The notes: a model not told the origin generated them from the sequence alone. Counted from the first letter of the stretch, positions 8,164 to 16,557 are shown. The stretch: 19,678 nucleotides of DNA from an uncultured Bacteroidota bacterium (GCA_900546465.1 URCX01000016.1:1-19678); one strand, 5' to 3'. Translations and numbers: made by a program.

Positions 8164-8171
8164 CAAAGGTA
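8164..8171 (-). promoter_or_regulatory. Bacteroidota-type -7 promoter box for the YhcG gene
   Basis: TACCTTTG on the minus strand matches TAnnTTTG. The predicted transcription start near 8157 gives a leader of about 50-60 bases before the ATG at 8098 or 8107. No canonical -33 element is apparent. The rest of the 8172-8310 gap shows no gene or RNA that I can recognise. Confidence 0.55.
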
Positions 8172-8310
8172 CAAAATATCATTTGGATTGTGTTTCCGAA
8201 AGGAATGGAAATTTGTTGCAGTTGTTATGTTTGTGAAGTCATTATGTGATTTTTGTTTCTGGATTTTCGTGCATGTAAGGCGGTGTTCTGTCGTTGCGAA
8301 GCGGGGATAT

Positions 8311-8344
8311 AAAAAGAGGAAACGCCTTTCGGACGCTTCCTCTT
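8311..8344 (-). terminator. Rho-independent terminator of the sdhCAB operon
   Basis: On the minus strand an 11-position stem forms between 8344-8334 and 8324-8314. It consists of AAGAGGAA, one mismatch, CG, and the complementary arm. The loop is 9 bases, and the stem is followed by a run of T (A at 8311-8315 on plus). It begins 28 bases after the sdhB stop codon. Confidence 0.85.
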
Positions 8345-8371
8345 GGTTTAAGTGTGTTCTACTACATCTGT

Positions 8372-9121
8372 TTATTCTTCCGAGCAGGTCTTCGCACAGA
8401 GAAACTCGCGGTTCATGCGTGCGATGTTGCTGCGTTTTATGTTCTTCGGGCATTCTGCTTCGCAGGCGTAGGTGTTTGTGCAACTGCCGAAGCCGAGTTC
8501 GTCCATTTTGGCTACCATGGCTTGTACTCTCTTGGCTGCTTCGGGTTTTCCTTGCGGCAACAGTGCCATGTGGGAGACTTTTGCGGATACGAACAGCATG
8601 GCTGAGGCGTTCTTACATGCCGCTACGCAGGCTCCGCAACCTATGCAGGAGGCAGAGTCCATGGCTTCGTCTGCTTTGTACTTCGGTATAGGTATTGCGT
8701 TTGCGTCCGGTACTCCTCCTGTGGTGGCAGAGATATAGCCGCCTTCTTGAATTATTTTGTCGAAGGCTGTTCTGTCAACGACCAAGTCTCTGATGATTGG
8801 GAACGGTTTCGCTCTCCATGGTTCTATTACTATGGTGTCGCCGTCTTTGAATCTTCTCATGTGAAGTTGGCAGGTGGTTACGCCATCGTCGGGACCGTGT
8901 GGGCGTCCGTTGATATACAAGCCGCACATTCCGCAGATGCCTTCCCTACAGTCGTTGTCGAAGCATACGGGGTGGGATAGTTTATCGACTAATTGTTCGT
9001 TTAAGATGTCCAACATTTCCAAGAAAGAACAGTCCGGCGAAATGTTTTCCAATTTGTATGTTTCAAAGCGTCCTTTTGCTCTTGCATTTTCTTGACGCCA
9101 TATTTTCAAGGTTAGATTCAT
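8372..9121 (-). CDS. sdhB: Succinate dehydrogenase/fumarate reductase iron-sulfur subunit
   Basis: This 249-residue subunit carries electrons between the flavin of SdhA and the membrane cytochrome b. The N-terminal plant-type ferredoxin domain has the [2Fe-2S] ligands C53, C58, C63 and C66 (CFDNDCREGICGMC), with C84 further on. The C-terminal domain has CIGCGACVAAC (C159, C162, C165, C169) for [4Fe-4S]. The downstream cysteines C214, C220 and C224 (CTNTYACEAECPK) include ligands for [3Fe-4S] and [4Fe-4S]. Length and sequence match the non-classical Bacteroides/Wolinella-type enzymes. It starts one base after the sdhA stop, so translation is probably coupled. In Bacteroides the same enzyme is called FrdB because it mainly reduces fumarate in anaerobic growth; direction here is inferred from the anaerobic context. 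Confidence 0.97.
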   Translation of the reverse strand: MNLTLKIWRQENARAKGRFETYKLENISPDCSFLEMLDILNEQLVDKLSHPVCFDNDCREGICGMCGLYINGRPHGPDDGVTTCQLHMRRFKDGDTIVIEPWRAKPFPIIRDLVVDRTAFDKIIQEGGYISATTGGVPDANAIPIPKYKADEAMDSASCIGCGACVAACKNASAMLFVSAKVSHMALLPQGKPEAAKRVQAMVAKMDELGFGSCTNTYACEAECPKNIKRSNIARMNREFLCAKTCSEE

Positions 9122-9122
9122 T

Positions 9123-11057
9123 TTACTTGTAATTTCTTTGTTGAACTTTTATAAATTCGTAATTCAATTCTTCTTTGTGAAGTTCATGTTCGCCGTTGTT
9201 TTTGTATTCCCATGCGGCTACGTACATGAAGTTCTCGTCATCACGTTTTGCTTCGCCTTCTTCTGTCTGGTGTTCTTCACGGAAGTGGCCTCCGCAGCTT
9301 TCTTCTCTGTGGAGTGCGTCTTTGGCGATGAGTTCTGCCAACTCTACGTGGTCGGAGAAACGAAGGGCTTTTTCCAATTCCGGGTTCATGGATTGGGTGT
9401 CGCCTGTTATGCGGACGTCTTTCCAGAATTCTTCTTTTAAGGCTTGTATCATCGGGATTGCCTTGGTCAAGCCTTCTTTCGTTCTGCCCATTCCGACGTA
9501 TTCCCACATGATGTGTCCGAGTTGTTTTTGGAAGCTGTCAACGCTGCGTGAGCCTTTGATGTTCATGAGCTTTTCAATCTTGGCTTTGGCTTCGTTTTCT
9601 GCGGCTTCAAATTCGGGTGCTGTTGTCGGGATAGGAGAGGAGTAGATTTCTTTAGATAGGTAGTTTTGTATTGTGTATGGCAATACAAAGTATCCGTCTG
9701 CCAATCCTTGCATGAGGGCAGAGGCTCCCAATCGGTTTGCTCCGTGGTCGGAGAAGTTGGCTTCGCCGGCTGCGAAGAGACCTTCTATTGTTGTTTGCAA
9801 TTCGTAGTCAACCCAAAGACCGCCCATGGTGTAGTGTACGGCAGGGTATATCATCATAGGTGTTTCGTACGGATTTTGGTCAACGATTTTCTCATACATT
9901 TGGAAGAGGTTGCCGTAGCGTGCTTCAACTTTTTCTTTGCCCAATCGGTCGATTGCGGATTTGAAGTCAAGGTAAACGGCTTGTCCGCTTCCTACTCCGT
10001 AGCCTGCATCGCAACGTTCTTTAGCTGCTCTTGATGCAATGTCTCTTGGAACTAAGTTTCCAAAAGCAGGGTAACGTCTTTCCAAGTAGTAGTCTCTGTC
10101 TTCTTCTGCTATGTCGGTAGGTTTCAATTTGCCTGCTCTTATGGCTTCTGCATCTTCTATTTTCTTAGGTACCCAAATTCTTCCGTCGTTACGCAAGCTC
10201 TCGCTCATCAGGGTGAGTTTGGATTGATAGTCGCCATGTACGGGTATGCAGGTAGGGTGGATTTGCACGTAGCAAGGGTTTGCAAAGCATGCTCCTTTTT
10301 TGTGGCATTGCCATGCTGCCGAGCCGTTGGAGTTCATGGCGTTGGTCGAAAGGTAATATACGTTGCCGTAACCTCCTGTGGCGAGTATGACGGCATGTCC
10401 GAACCAACGTTCGAGTTTTCCGGTTTGCAGGTCTCTTGTGATGATACCTCTTGCTTTGCCGTCAACGAGGACTACGTCCATCATTTCTCTTCTTTCGTAC
10501 ATCTTTACGGTGCCGTCCTTGATTTGTTTGCTCAAAGCGGAGTAGGCTCCCAAGAGCAGTTGTTGTCCGGTTTGTCCTTTGGCGTAGAAAGTTCTGCTGA
10601 CTTGAGCTCCTCCGAAGGAACGATTGTCAAGCATTCCGGAATAGTCTCTTGCAAACGGCACTCCTTGTGCTACGCATTGGTCTATGATGTTGTTGCTTAC
10701 TTCTGCCAAACGATAGACGTTTGCTTCTCTTGCACGGTAGTCGCCTCCCTTGATTGTGTCATAGAACAGACGTCCTACGCTGTCGCCGTCATTAGGGTAG
10801 TTCTTTGCTGCGTTGATACCGCCTTGTGCTGCTATGGAGTGGGCTCTTCTCGGCGAGTCTGATATGCAGAATATCTTTACATTGAAGCCCAAGGCTCCCA
10901 ATGAGGCTGCGGCAGAGGCTCCGGCAAGTCCGGTTCCCACCACTATAACGTCCAACTTTCTTTTGTTGGCAGGGTTGATCAATTTTTGGTCTGCTTTATA
11001 TTTTGTCCATTTCTCGGCAAGAGGTCCTTGCGGAATTTTGGAATTAAGTGTTACCAT
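9123..11057 (-). CDS. sdhA: Succinate dehydrogenase/fumarate reductase flavoprotein subunit
   Basis: This is the catalytic subunit that interconverts fumarate and succinate. The 644 residues contain the FAD dinucleotide fold GTGLAGASAA (41-50) and HSIAAQGG, whose His73 is the expected covalent FAD attachment site. Further landmarks are a second FAD-binding segment ATGGYGNVY, QIHPT (substrate region, His267), VPRDIASRA (336-344) carrying the active-site arginine, HYTMGG (408-413), and GLFAAGEA with GANRLGASALMQGL near the FAD. Length is that of Bacteroides FrdA (about 650) and longer than mitochondrial-type SdhA outside the conserved core. sdhC lies 33 bases upstream and sdhB one base downstream. 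Naming as Sdh or Frd is interchangeable here; no sequence feature fixes the physiological direction. Confidence 0.97.
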   Translation of the reverse strand: MVTLNSKIPQGPLAEKWTKYKADQKLINPANKRKLDVIVVGTGLAGASAAASLGALGFNVKIFCISDSPRRAHSIAAQGGINAAKNYPNDGDSVGRLFYDTIKGGDYRAREANVYRLAEVSNNIIDQCVAQGVPFARDYSGMLDNRSFGGAQVSRTFYAKGQTGQQLLLGAYSALSKQIKDGTVKMYERREMMDVVLVDGKARGIITRDLQTGKLERWFGHAVILATGGYGNVYYLSTNAMNSNGSAAWQCHKKGACFANPCYVQIHPTCIPVHGDYQSKLTLMSESLRNDGRIWVPKKIEDAEAIRAGKLKPTDIAEEDRDYYLERRYPAFGNLVPRDIASRAAKERCDAGYGVGSGQAVYLDFKSAIDRLGKEKVEARYGNLFQMYEKIVDQNPYETPMMIYPAVHYTMGGLWVDYELQTTIEGLFAAGEANFSDHGANRLGASALMQGLADGYFVLPYTIQNYLSKEIYSSPIPTTAPEFEAAENEAKAKIEKLMNIKGSRSVDSFQKQLGHIMWEYVGMGRTKEGLTKAIPMIQALKEEFWKDVRITGDTQSMNPELEKALRFSDHVELAELIAKDALHREESCGGHFREEHQTEEGEAKRDDENFMYVAAWEYKNNGEHELHKEELNYEFIKVQQRNYK

Positions 11058-11090
11058 ATTTCTCCGATTATATTTTCGTTACTAATGAAT

Positions 11091-12002
11091 TTACTTGCAG
11101 AAAAAAATAAACAACGGAACGATTGCAAAGCCCAATGGTATTATTACGGCATAGATGGCTGCAAATTTCTCTATTGCATTGTTGTATTTCTTGTGATTCA
11201 AACCGAATGTTTGGAAGATGGAGTTGATGGCGTGGAAGAGGTGAATTCCCAAAACAACAAATACCAATAAGTATATCAAGGAGTACATCTTGTTTTTGAA
11301 CAGGTCGTTGCACATTACGTAGAAATCAGGCTCATAGTCCTTGAAGTCTTTGCCTGCGTAGCTTTCCAATTCTTTTTTACCTCTGAGGTTTATCAACTCT
11401 TTGCCGTCTTTTGCTATTTTATCCTCCGGTTGTCCGGTTTGCGTAAGTTGTAGGAACGGCATGTATTCCATTTGAAGGTTCATCATCATTTCTTGTGCTT
11501 TTGCCGGGTCTATCTTGCCTGCTTCCAACTGCTTTTGAATGTCCAAGACTTTGTCTTGAATGTGCATTTGCAATTTCTCTGTCTTTACGGTGTAAGTTCC
11601 TTCAACCAAGCCGAATTTTGCAAAGTAGAAGTTTATGAAGTGAAGAACGATGAAGGCGAATATCAAACCTCCTGTCCAAATCATGTATTTTGAGCCGAAA
11701 TGTGTTTTTGTTTTGGAGGGAACCATATAGCGTGTGTTTCCTCTTGCGACTCTGTTTTCTATTGTCAGCAATATTGCGACAACAACGTGAACAAGTATAG
11801 CTGCCAAGAGTACAATCTCGAATATCTTGACAATCCAATTCGTTCCCATGAAATGACAGACGTTTCTGTACCATTCTCCTCCGTCATCTCTTATGATGCA
11901 GAGGTTTAACCCCATGTGCATTGGCAGGAATATCAGTAAAAAAGCTCCGACAGCCGCCAAAGTCATCTTCTTTGTGATAGATGCTAACTTAACTAACTTC
12001 AT
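11091..12002 (-). CDS. sdhC: Succinate dehydrogenase/fumarate reductase cytochrome b subunit, with extended loop
   Basis: This is the membrane anchor that carries heme b and exchanges electrons with menaquinone. Five hydrophobic helices can be read in the 303 residues, at about 13-35, 58-80, 106-128, 239-260 and 278-301. Histidines suited to bis-histidyl heme ligation lie in the first four (H29, H72, H121, and H254 or H257). Recognisable family landmarks are LPMHMGLN, VHVVVAILLTIENRVARGN and HLFHAINSIFQTFG. Bacteroides homologues are about 230 residues. The excess is a hydrophilic, probably helical insert between helices three and four (about 130-230). The frame is open to 12167, but the predicted transcription start near 12040 and homology both place the start at the ATG at 12002. 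First gene of the sdhCAB operon. Confidence 0.93.
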   Translation of the reverse strand: MKLVKLASITKKMTLAAVGAFLLIFLPMHMGLNLCIIRDDGGEWYRNVCHFMGTNWIVKIFEIVLLAAILVHVVVAILLTIENRVARGNTRYMVPSKTKTHFGSKYMIWTGGLIFAFIVLHFINFYFAKFGLVEGTYTVKTEKLQMHIQDKVLDIQKQLEAGKIDPAKAQEMMMNLQMEYMPFLQLTQTGQPEDKIAKDGKELINLRGKKELESYAGKDFKDYEPDFYVMCNDLFKNKMYSLIYLLVFVVLGIHLFHAINSIFQTFGLNHKKYNNAIEKFAAIYAVIIPLGFAIVPLFIFFCK

Positions 12003-12046
12003 TTGTGTTTTTGATTTGATTATAAGACTACTGATTTTTGAGTTTG

Positions 12047-12054
12047 CAAAGGTA
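12047..12054 (-). promoter_or_regulatory. Bacteroidota-type -7 promoter box for sdhCAB
   Basis: TACCTTTG on the minus strand matches TAnnTTTG. Transcription would start near 12040, giving a leader of about 38 bases before the sdhC ATG. This excludes the 55-codon upstream extension of the reading frame. No -33 TTG at standard spacing was found. Confidence 0.6.
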
Positions 12055-12093
12055 GCAAAAAAAACGAGACACTGAAATAAAAAAGGCTTTTTT

Positions 12094-12123
12094 TTGTCGG
12101 TTCGGAAATTTGTAGTAATTTTA
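12094..12123 (+). promoter_or_regulatory. Possible promoter of recJ and downstream genes
   Basis: TTG at 12094-12096 is followed after 19 bases by TAATTTTA at 12116-12123. This is the Bacteroidota -33/-7 arrangement at ideal spacing, with one mismatch in the last base of the -7 box (A for G). Transcription would begin near 12130, just before the recJ start. It is divergent from the sdhCAB promoter. Confidence 0.4.
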
Positions 12124-12140
12124 CCGTCCGAATGTGCGAG

Positions 12141-13940
12141 ATGGAAAAACGGTGGAATATAAAACAAAAGGGTGATAAAGAGTTGATTGTTTCTTTGGCA
12201 AACAAGCTCTGTACAGTGGAAAACCCTCCGAAAGAAGTGTTACGCACTTATGAGATAGTAGCTTCTTTGTTGGTTCAAAGGGGTATTTGTTCTTATGAGG
12301 AGGCGGAAAGGTTTTTCCGTCCCAAGTATGAGCATTTGCACGACCCCTTCCTTATGAATGATATGGATAAGGCGGTGGAGAGGATTATGCTGGCGATAAA
12401 GGCAGGGGAGAAGATACTTGTTTATGGGGATTATGATGTGGACGGAACCTCTGCCGTGGCTCTTGTTTTTTCTTATTTGGAAAAGTTCTACACGGAAATA
12501 GATTACTATATACCCGACCGCTACAAGGAGGGTTACGGGGTGTCTTTCCAAGGTGTGGAGTGGGCTGCCGACAATGATTTCAAGTTGATAATCTGTCTCG
12601 ATTGCGGAATAAAGGCTCATAAAGAGATTGCCTATGCCAAGGAGAAGGGTATAGACTTCATAGTTTGCGATCACCACCTTCCTTCCGATAAGTTGCCTGA
12701 GGCTTGGGCGGTTTTAGACCCGAAGAGGGAGGACTCCTCTTATCCGGATAATGAATTGAGCGGTTGCGGCATAGGTTTCAAGTTGATAACGGCTCTGCAA
12801 CATGAGAGAAATCTTCCGTTTGAGGATTTGTTGGAGTATTTGGACTTGGTTGCGATAAGCATTGCAGCCGATGTCGTGCCTTTGACCGGGGAGAACCGTG
12901 TACTTGCGTACTTCGGCTTGAAGAAAATAAACCGTCAACCCCGCATAGGATTGGAAACCATTTTGGCTTACAGCAATGTAAAGCATGAGGGCAACACAAA
13001 TACCAAGCTTTATTTCAATCGAGAGTTGTCCTTGAACGATTTGGTCTTCCTTATAGGTCCGAGGATAAATGCGGCAGGAAGAATGGAAAGCGGCAGATTG
13101 TCTGTCGAATTGCTGAAAGCAAAGAAGAGTGCCGATGTTACGGAAGTGGCGAAAAGGATTGAGGGATATAATACCAAACGTAAGGAATTGGATAAGGAGG
13201 CAACCAAGGAGGCAAAGGAAATGCTGGCACAGAACGAACGTTTGAGAAGCGGCAAAGCAACGGTTGTTTTCAATCCGAATTGGCATAAGGGAGTTATAGG
13301 TATAGTGGCATCGAGATTGATAGAGCAATACTATAAACCTACGATAGTTCTGACGCAGAGCGATGACCTTATAACAGGCTCGGCTCGCAGTGTGAAAGAC
13401 TTCGACATTTATTCGATAATAGAAAGCTGCTCACGCTGTCTCACTCACTTCGGAGGACATAAATTCGCAGCCGGTTTGAGTTTGAGACCGGAGTTTCTGC
13501 AAGAGTTCACCGACATGTTCGAGCATAAAGTAAGCGAAAGCATAACCGAGACTCAAAGTTTTCCGGAGGTTGATGTGGATTTGGAGATAGATTTGAAGAA
13601 TATAAATCCGCGATTGTTCCGAATATTGAAGCAATTTGCTCCTTTCGGACCCGGAAACAACGTACCTGTCTTTTGTTCGAGGCGATTGGTAGGAGCGGAG
13701 CGTCCGGCAGGAGCAGGAAAAGCGAGGATAGTAGGCTCCAATCATTTGAAGCTCTCCGTCGTTTCTCAGGAAGTATCCTCTTATCCTTATGATTGCATAG
13801 GCTTCGGCATGGGAGAGCATTACGAAAGGATAGCCAAGGGAGATATGTTCGACATCTGTTATCAGATAGACGAGAACGACTACAACGGACAAGTAAGTTT
13901 GCAGTTGAACTTGAAAGATTTGCATTTTTGTACGATTTAA
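12141..13940 (+). CDS. recJ: Single-stranded-DNA-specific exonuclease RecJ
   Basis: RecJ degrades single-stranded DNA 5' to 3' in recombination and mismatch repair. The 599-residue product has the DHH phosphoesterase core. Numbering from this start, motif I is YGDYDVDGT at about 95-103, LDCGI lies near 153-157, CDHHLP contains the DHH triad at 177-179, and SGCGIGFKL lies near 207-215. The DHHA1 domain follows, with GIVASRLIEQYYKPT, SARSVKDFD and HFGGHKFAAG (the GGH substrate-binding motif at 438-440). A C-terminal OB-type domain begins with PEVDVDLEIDL. The first in-frame ATG is at 12132; the ATG at 12141 (MEKRWNI) fits the family N-terminus better, and the difference is three codons. ettA follows after 15 bases. 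Confidence 0.96.
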   Translation: MEKRWNIKQKGDKELIVSLANKLCTVENPPKEVLRTYEIVASLLVQRGICSYEEAERFFRPKYEHLHDPFLMNDMDKAVERIMLAIKAGEKILVYGDYDVDGTSAVALVFSYLEKFYTEIDYYIPDRYKEGYGVSFQGVEWAADNDFKLIICLDCGIKAHKEIAYAKEKGIDFIVCDHHLPSDKLPEAWAVLDPKREDSSYPDNELSGCGIGFKLITALQHERNLPFEDLLEYLDLVAISIAADVVPLTGENRVLAYFGLKKINRQPRIGLETILAYSNVKHEGNTNTKLYFNRELSLNDLVFLIGPRINAAGRMESGRLSVELLKAKKSADVTEVAKRIEGYNTKRKELDKEATKEAKEMLAQNERLRSGKATVVFNPNWHKGVIGIVASRLIEQYYKPTIVLTQSDDLITGSARSVKDFDIYSIIESCSRCLTHFGGHKFAAGLSLRPEFLQEFTDMFEHKVSESITETQSFPEVDVDLEIDLKNINPRLFRILKQFAPFGPGNNVPVFCSRRLVGAERPAGAGKARIVGSNHLKLSVVSQEVSSYPYDCIGFGMGEHYERIAKGDMFDICYQIDENDYNGQVSLQLNLKDLHFCTI

Positions 13941-13955
13941 TCAGAGAAGAGAATT

Positions 13956-15638
13956 ATGGCAACCGACGATAAAAAGATAATATTTTCAATGGTGGGCGTG
14001 GGAAAACTCATTCCACCTTCAAGACGTATATTGAAAGACATATATCTTTCCTTTTATTATGGAGCAAAGATAGGCATAATAGGCTTGAACGGTTCCGGAA
14101 AGTCTTCATTGTTGAAGATAATAGCCGGTTTGGACAAATCCCATGAGGGCGAAGTGCATTTCTCCCCTGGTTATTCCGTCGGATACTTGGAACAGGAACC
14201 TCGCTTGGACGACAACAAGACCGTGAAAGAGGTTGTCATGGAGGGAGTGAAAGAGGTTGCAGACCTGATTGACGAATACAATAAGCTGAACGAGAAGTTC
14301 TGCGAACCTATGAGCGATGATGAAATGGCAGCTTTGATTGAGAAGCAAGGCGAGTTGACCGAACTCATGGAGCAGCACGACGCATGGAATTTGGACAGCA
14401 AGTTGGAGAGAGCGATGGACGCCTTGAACTGTCCGGAGGACGATGCCTTGGTGAAGAACCTTTCGGGAGGAGAGCGTCGTCGTGTGGCATTGTGCAGAAT
14501 ATTGCTACAAGAACCCGACATCTTGCTTTTGGACGAGCCGACCAACCATTTGGATGCAGAGAGCATAGAATGGTTGGAGCAGCATTTGCAGCAATACAAA
14601 GGTACCGTTATAGCCGTAACCCACGATCGTTACTTCCTTGACCATGTCGCAGGTTGGATATTGGAACTTGACCGAGGCGAGGGCATACCTTGGGAGGGCA
14701 ATTATTCCTCTTGGTTAGAGCAGAAAACCAAGCGACTGTCCATGGAAGAGAAGCAGGAAAGCAAACGTAAGAAAACCCTGCAAAGGGAATTGGAGTGGGT
14801 GAAGATGACTCCAAAGGCTCGTCATGCCAAGGGCAAAGCCCGTTTATCATCATACGAAAAGATGATGAGCGAGGACGTGAAAGAGAAAGAAGAAAAATTA
14901 GAGATATTCATACCAAACGGACCAAGGCTCGGAGACAAGGTCATAGAGGTGAAAGACGTATCGAAAGCATACGGCAATAAACTCTTGTTTGAACACCTGA
15001 ACTTTTCCTTGCCGCCTGCCGGCATTGTAGGCGTGATAGGAGCCAACGGAGCAGGAAAGACCACTTTGTTCCGTATGATAATGGGATTGGAAAAGCCGGA
15101 CAGCGGCAGCTTTGAAACGGGTTCTACTGTCAAAATCGGCTATATAGACCAGCAACACCAAGACATAGACCCAGAAAAGAGCGTTTGGGAAACCATTTCC
15201 GACGGCAACGAACAAATAAGTTTGGGAGGCAGATTGGTCAATTCGAGAGCATACGTCTCACGCTTCAATTTCTCAGGAACGGATCAAAGCAAAAAGACAG
15301 GCGTTCTCTCGGGCGGAGAAAGAAACCGCATGCATTTGGCAATAACATTGAAAAGCGAAGCAAACGTATTGCTTTTGGACGAACCGACAAATGACATAGA
15401 CGTAAACACATTGAGAGCCTTGGAGGAAGGATTGGAAGAGTTTGCAGGCTGTGCCGTTGTCATCTCTCACGACCGTTGGTTCTTGGACAGGATAGCAACA
15501 CACATACTCGCCTTTGAAGGCAATTCGCAGGTTTACTTCTTTGAAGGCTCATATTCCGAATATGAAGAAAATAAAAGAAAGCGTTTGGGCGATACCGCAC
15601 CCAAGCGAATGAAATATAAAAAGTTGACAGCAGATTAG
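13956..15638 (+). CDS. ettA: Energy-dependent translational throttle protein EttA (ABC-F ATPase)
   Basis: This is a cytoplasmic ABC-F protein with two nucleotide-binding domains and no membrane segments. In E. coli EttA binds the ribosomal E site and gates the first elongation step according to the ATP/ADP ratio. Domain 1 has Walker A GLNGSGKSS (43-51), signature LSGGERRR (169-176) and Walker B LLLDEPTNHLD (190-200). The P-site tRNA interaction linker spans about 240-325, with the charged RELEWVKMTPKARHAKGKARL segment region. Domain 2 has Walker A GANGAGKTT (362-370), signature LSGGERNR (451-458) and VLLLDEPTNDID (471-482). Both H-loops (THDRYF, SHDRWF) are present. Length of 560 is near the E. 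coli protein (555). The hydrogenase module starts only 20 bases downstream, so read-through transcription is likely. Confidence 0.95.
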   Translation: MATDDKKIIFSMVGVGKLIPPSRRILKDIYLSFYYGAKIGIIGLNGSGKSSLLKIIAGLDKSHEGEVHFSPGYSVGYLEQEPRLDDNKTVKEVVMEGVKEVADLIDEYNKLNEKFCEPMSDDEMAALIEKQGELTELMEQHDAWNLDSKLERAMDALNCPEDDALVKNLSGGERRRVALCRILLQEPDILLLDEPTNHLDAESIEWLEQHLQQYKGTVIAVTHDRYFLDHVAGWILELDRGEGIPWEGNYSSWLEQKTKRLSMEEKQESKRKKTLQRELEWVKMTPKARHAKGKARLSSYEKMMSEDVKEKEEKLEIFIPNGPRLGDKVIEVKDVSKAYGNKLLFEHLNFSLPPAGIVGVIGANGAGKTTLFRMIMGLEKPDSGSFETGSTVKIGYIDQQHQDIDPEKSVWETISDGNEQISLGGRLVNSRAYVSRFNFSGTDQSKKTGVLSGGERNRMHLAITLKSEANVLLLDEPTNDIDVNTLRALEEGLEEFAGCAVVISHDRWFLDRIATHILAFEGNSQVYFFEGSYSEYEENKRKRLGDTAPKRMKYKKLTAD

Positions 15639-15658
15639 CAACCAAAAGTATTACGATT

Positions 15659-15955
15659 ATGGAGGGAAAAACTCAAATTGAAATTTGTGTAGGCAGTTCA
15701 TGTTTTGTAAAAGGCAACAGGAATAATCTTGACTTTTTGGACGAGTATTTGAAGGTAAACAATCTGAAAGCAGATGTTTCATTCAAAGGACGACTCTGTA
15801 CAAAGCAATGCGAGCAAGGACCTGTCATTATAATAGATGGCAAAACTTATACACATGTAAGCAAGGCAGTCTTTATAAGCCTTTTGAAAGAGAAATTCAA
15901 GTACAAGCTTCTCAAAAGTGAAGAATCAGTCAATGCAGGGGAGCGAGAAGAATAA
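15659..15955 (+). CDS. Thioredoxin-like [2Fe-2S] ferredoxin (NuoE/HydC-type), first copy
   Basis: This is a 98-residue protein with the fold of the C-terminal half of NuoE or HydC. It keeps the four cysteines expected for a [2Fe-2S] cluster: C10 and C15 (CVGSSC) and C47 and C51 (CTKQC). GPVIIIDGKTY follows as the usual beta segment after the second pair. Such small ferredoxins commonly lie in [FeFe] hydrogenase operons and are taken to pass electrons to or from the hydrogenase, or to act in redox sensing. The C-terminal 15 residues (SEESVNAGEREE-like) are polar and probably disordered. It is the first gene of the hydrogenase module, 20 bases after ettA and 10 bases before the next gene. Fold and cluster type are well supported; its partner is inferred from position. 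Confidence 0.88.
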   Translation: MEGKTQIEICVGSSCFVKGNRNNLDFLDEYLKVNNLKADVSFKGRLCTKQCEQGPVIIIDGKTYTHVSKAVFISLLKEKFKYKLLKSEESVNAGEREE

Positions 15956-15965
15956 TAAAGGAGGC

Positions 15966-16532
15966 ATGCAGTCGTTTCAATATGCGAAAGACGGTTTTAT
16001 GTCCTCTGTTTGCTCTGAAAAAAGCAGGAATGCCGCAGAGGAAAGCAAAAGACTTCTCATTTGTACCGGAGCTCCTCTTTCCGAGGACAAGGATAAGTAC
16101 ATGGCAGAGCAAGTGCGTGCATACAGAGGAAAGAAAATCGTATGCGGAGGAACAAGTTCGCAAATCCTTTCGAGAGAATGGAAGGAGGAATTGAGAGTCG
16201 ACATAGAAAGCATGGAGGCAGGACTTCCGCCAATATCATATATGAGAGGCATAGACCTTGTAACCGAGGGTGTGATAACGCTCAAAGCCCTGACGGAAAT
16301 ATTAGAGCAGGACACACAAGGGGAATGCCGGCAGAAAGGAGCAGCATGGGAGATATATCGAATGATAAGAGAGGCAGAGGAAATAGACATGCTCGTGGGA
16401 ACAAAAAACAATCCGGCACACCAAAGCCCTAAGCTCATCGGATTATTGGCAAACAGGCAGGAATTGGTCGAAAACATAGCACATACGCTCAAAAAACAAT
16501 ATGGAAAGACAATAAGAATAAAACGTTTGTAG
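15966..16532 (+). CDS. Stand-alone C-terminal domain of the hydrogenase-associated SpoIIE-type protein
   Basis: The 188-residue product resembles, from memory, only the C-terminal part of SpoIIE-family phosphatases encoded beside [FeFe] hydrogenases in clostridia and relatives. Shared landmarks are LLICTGAPLSEDKDK (31-44, compare TGPP), GKKIVCGGTSS (55-65), LPPISYMRGIDLVTEGVITL (87-106, reported here in parts) and MLVGTKNNPAHQ (142-153). The PP2C-type phosphatase domain that normally precedes this region is absent; only about 28 unmatched residues come before it. No catalytic metal-binding aspartates of a PP2C enzyme are present, so it should not be a phosphatase. The function of this domain is unknown. 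The start is uncertain: ATGs at 15918 and 15933 overlap the previous gene. A purine-rich AAGGAGG at 15958-15964 abuts the ATG at 15966, too near for standard Shine-Dalgarno use. Confidence 0.7.
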   Translation: MQSFQYAKDGFMSSVCSEKSRNAAEESKRLLICTGAPLSEDKDKYMAEQVRAYRGKKIVCGGTSSQILSREWKEELRVDIESMEAGLPPISYMRGIDLVTEGVITLKALTEILEQDTQGECRQKGAAWEIYRMIREAEEIDMLVGTKNNPAHQSPKLIGLLANRQELVENIAHTLKKQYGKTIRIKRL

Positions 16533-16557
16533 ATAAAGAAGGGTAAGAAAGAGGAGA

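Noticed and set aside
8172..8310. Possible small gene or RNA in the widest intergenic region
   Set aside because: No open frame with a family, no stable hairpin apart from the sdh terminator, and no recognisable RNA pattern were found.
8041..8691. Plus-strand open frame of 216 codons spanning the yhcG-sdhB gap
   Set aside because: It overlaps the starts and ends of two well-supported minus-strand genes and the sdh terminator. The protein is Arg/Cys/Leu-rich with no family resemblance.
12003..12167. N-terminal extension of SdhC
   Set aside because: The -7 box at 12047-12054 places transcription start downstream of these codons, and the extension also overlaps the recJ start.
14597..14604. 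A further TACCTTTG box on the minus strand
   Set aside because: It lies inside the ettA coding sequence with no minus-strand gene downstream, so it is taken as a chance match. It shows that the motif alone is not sufficient.
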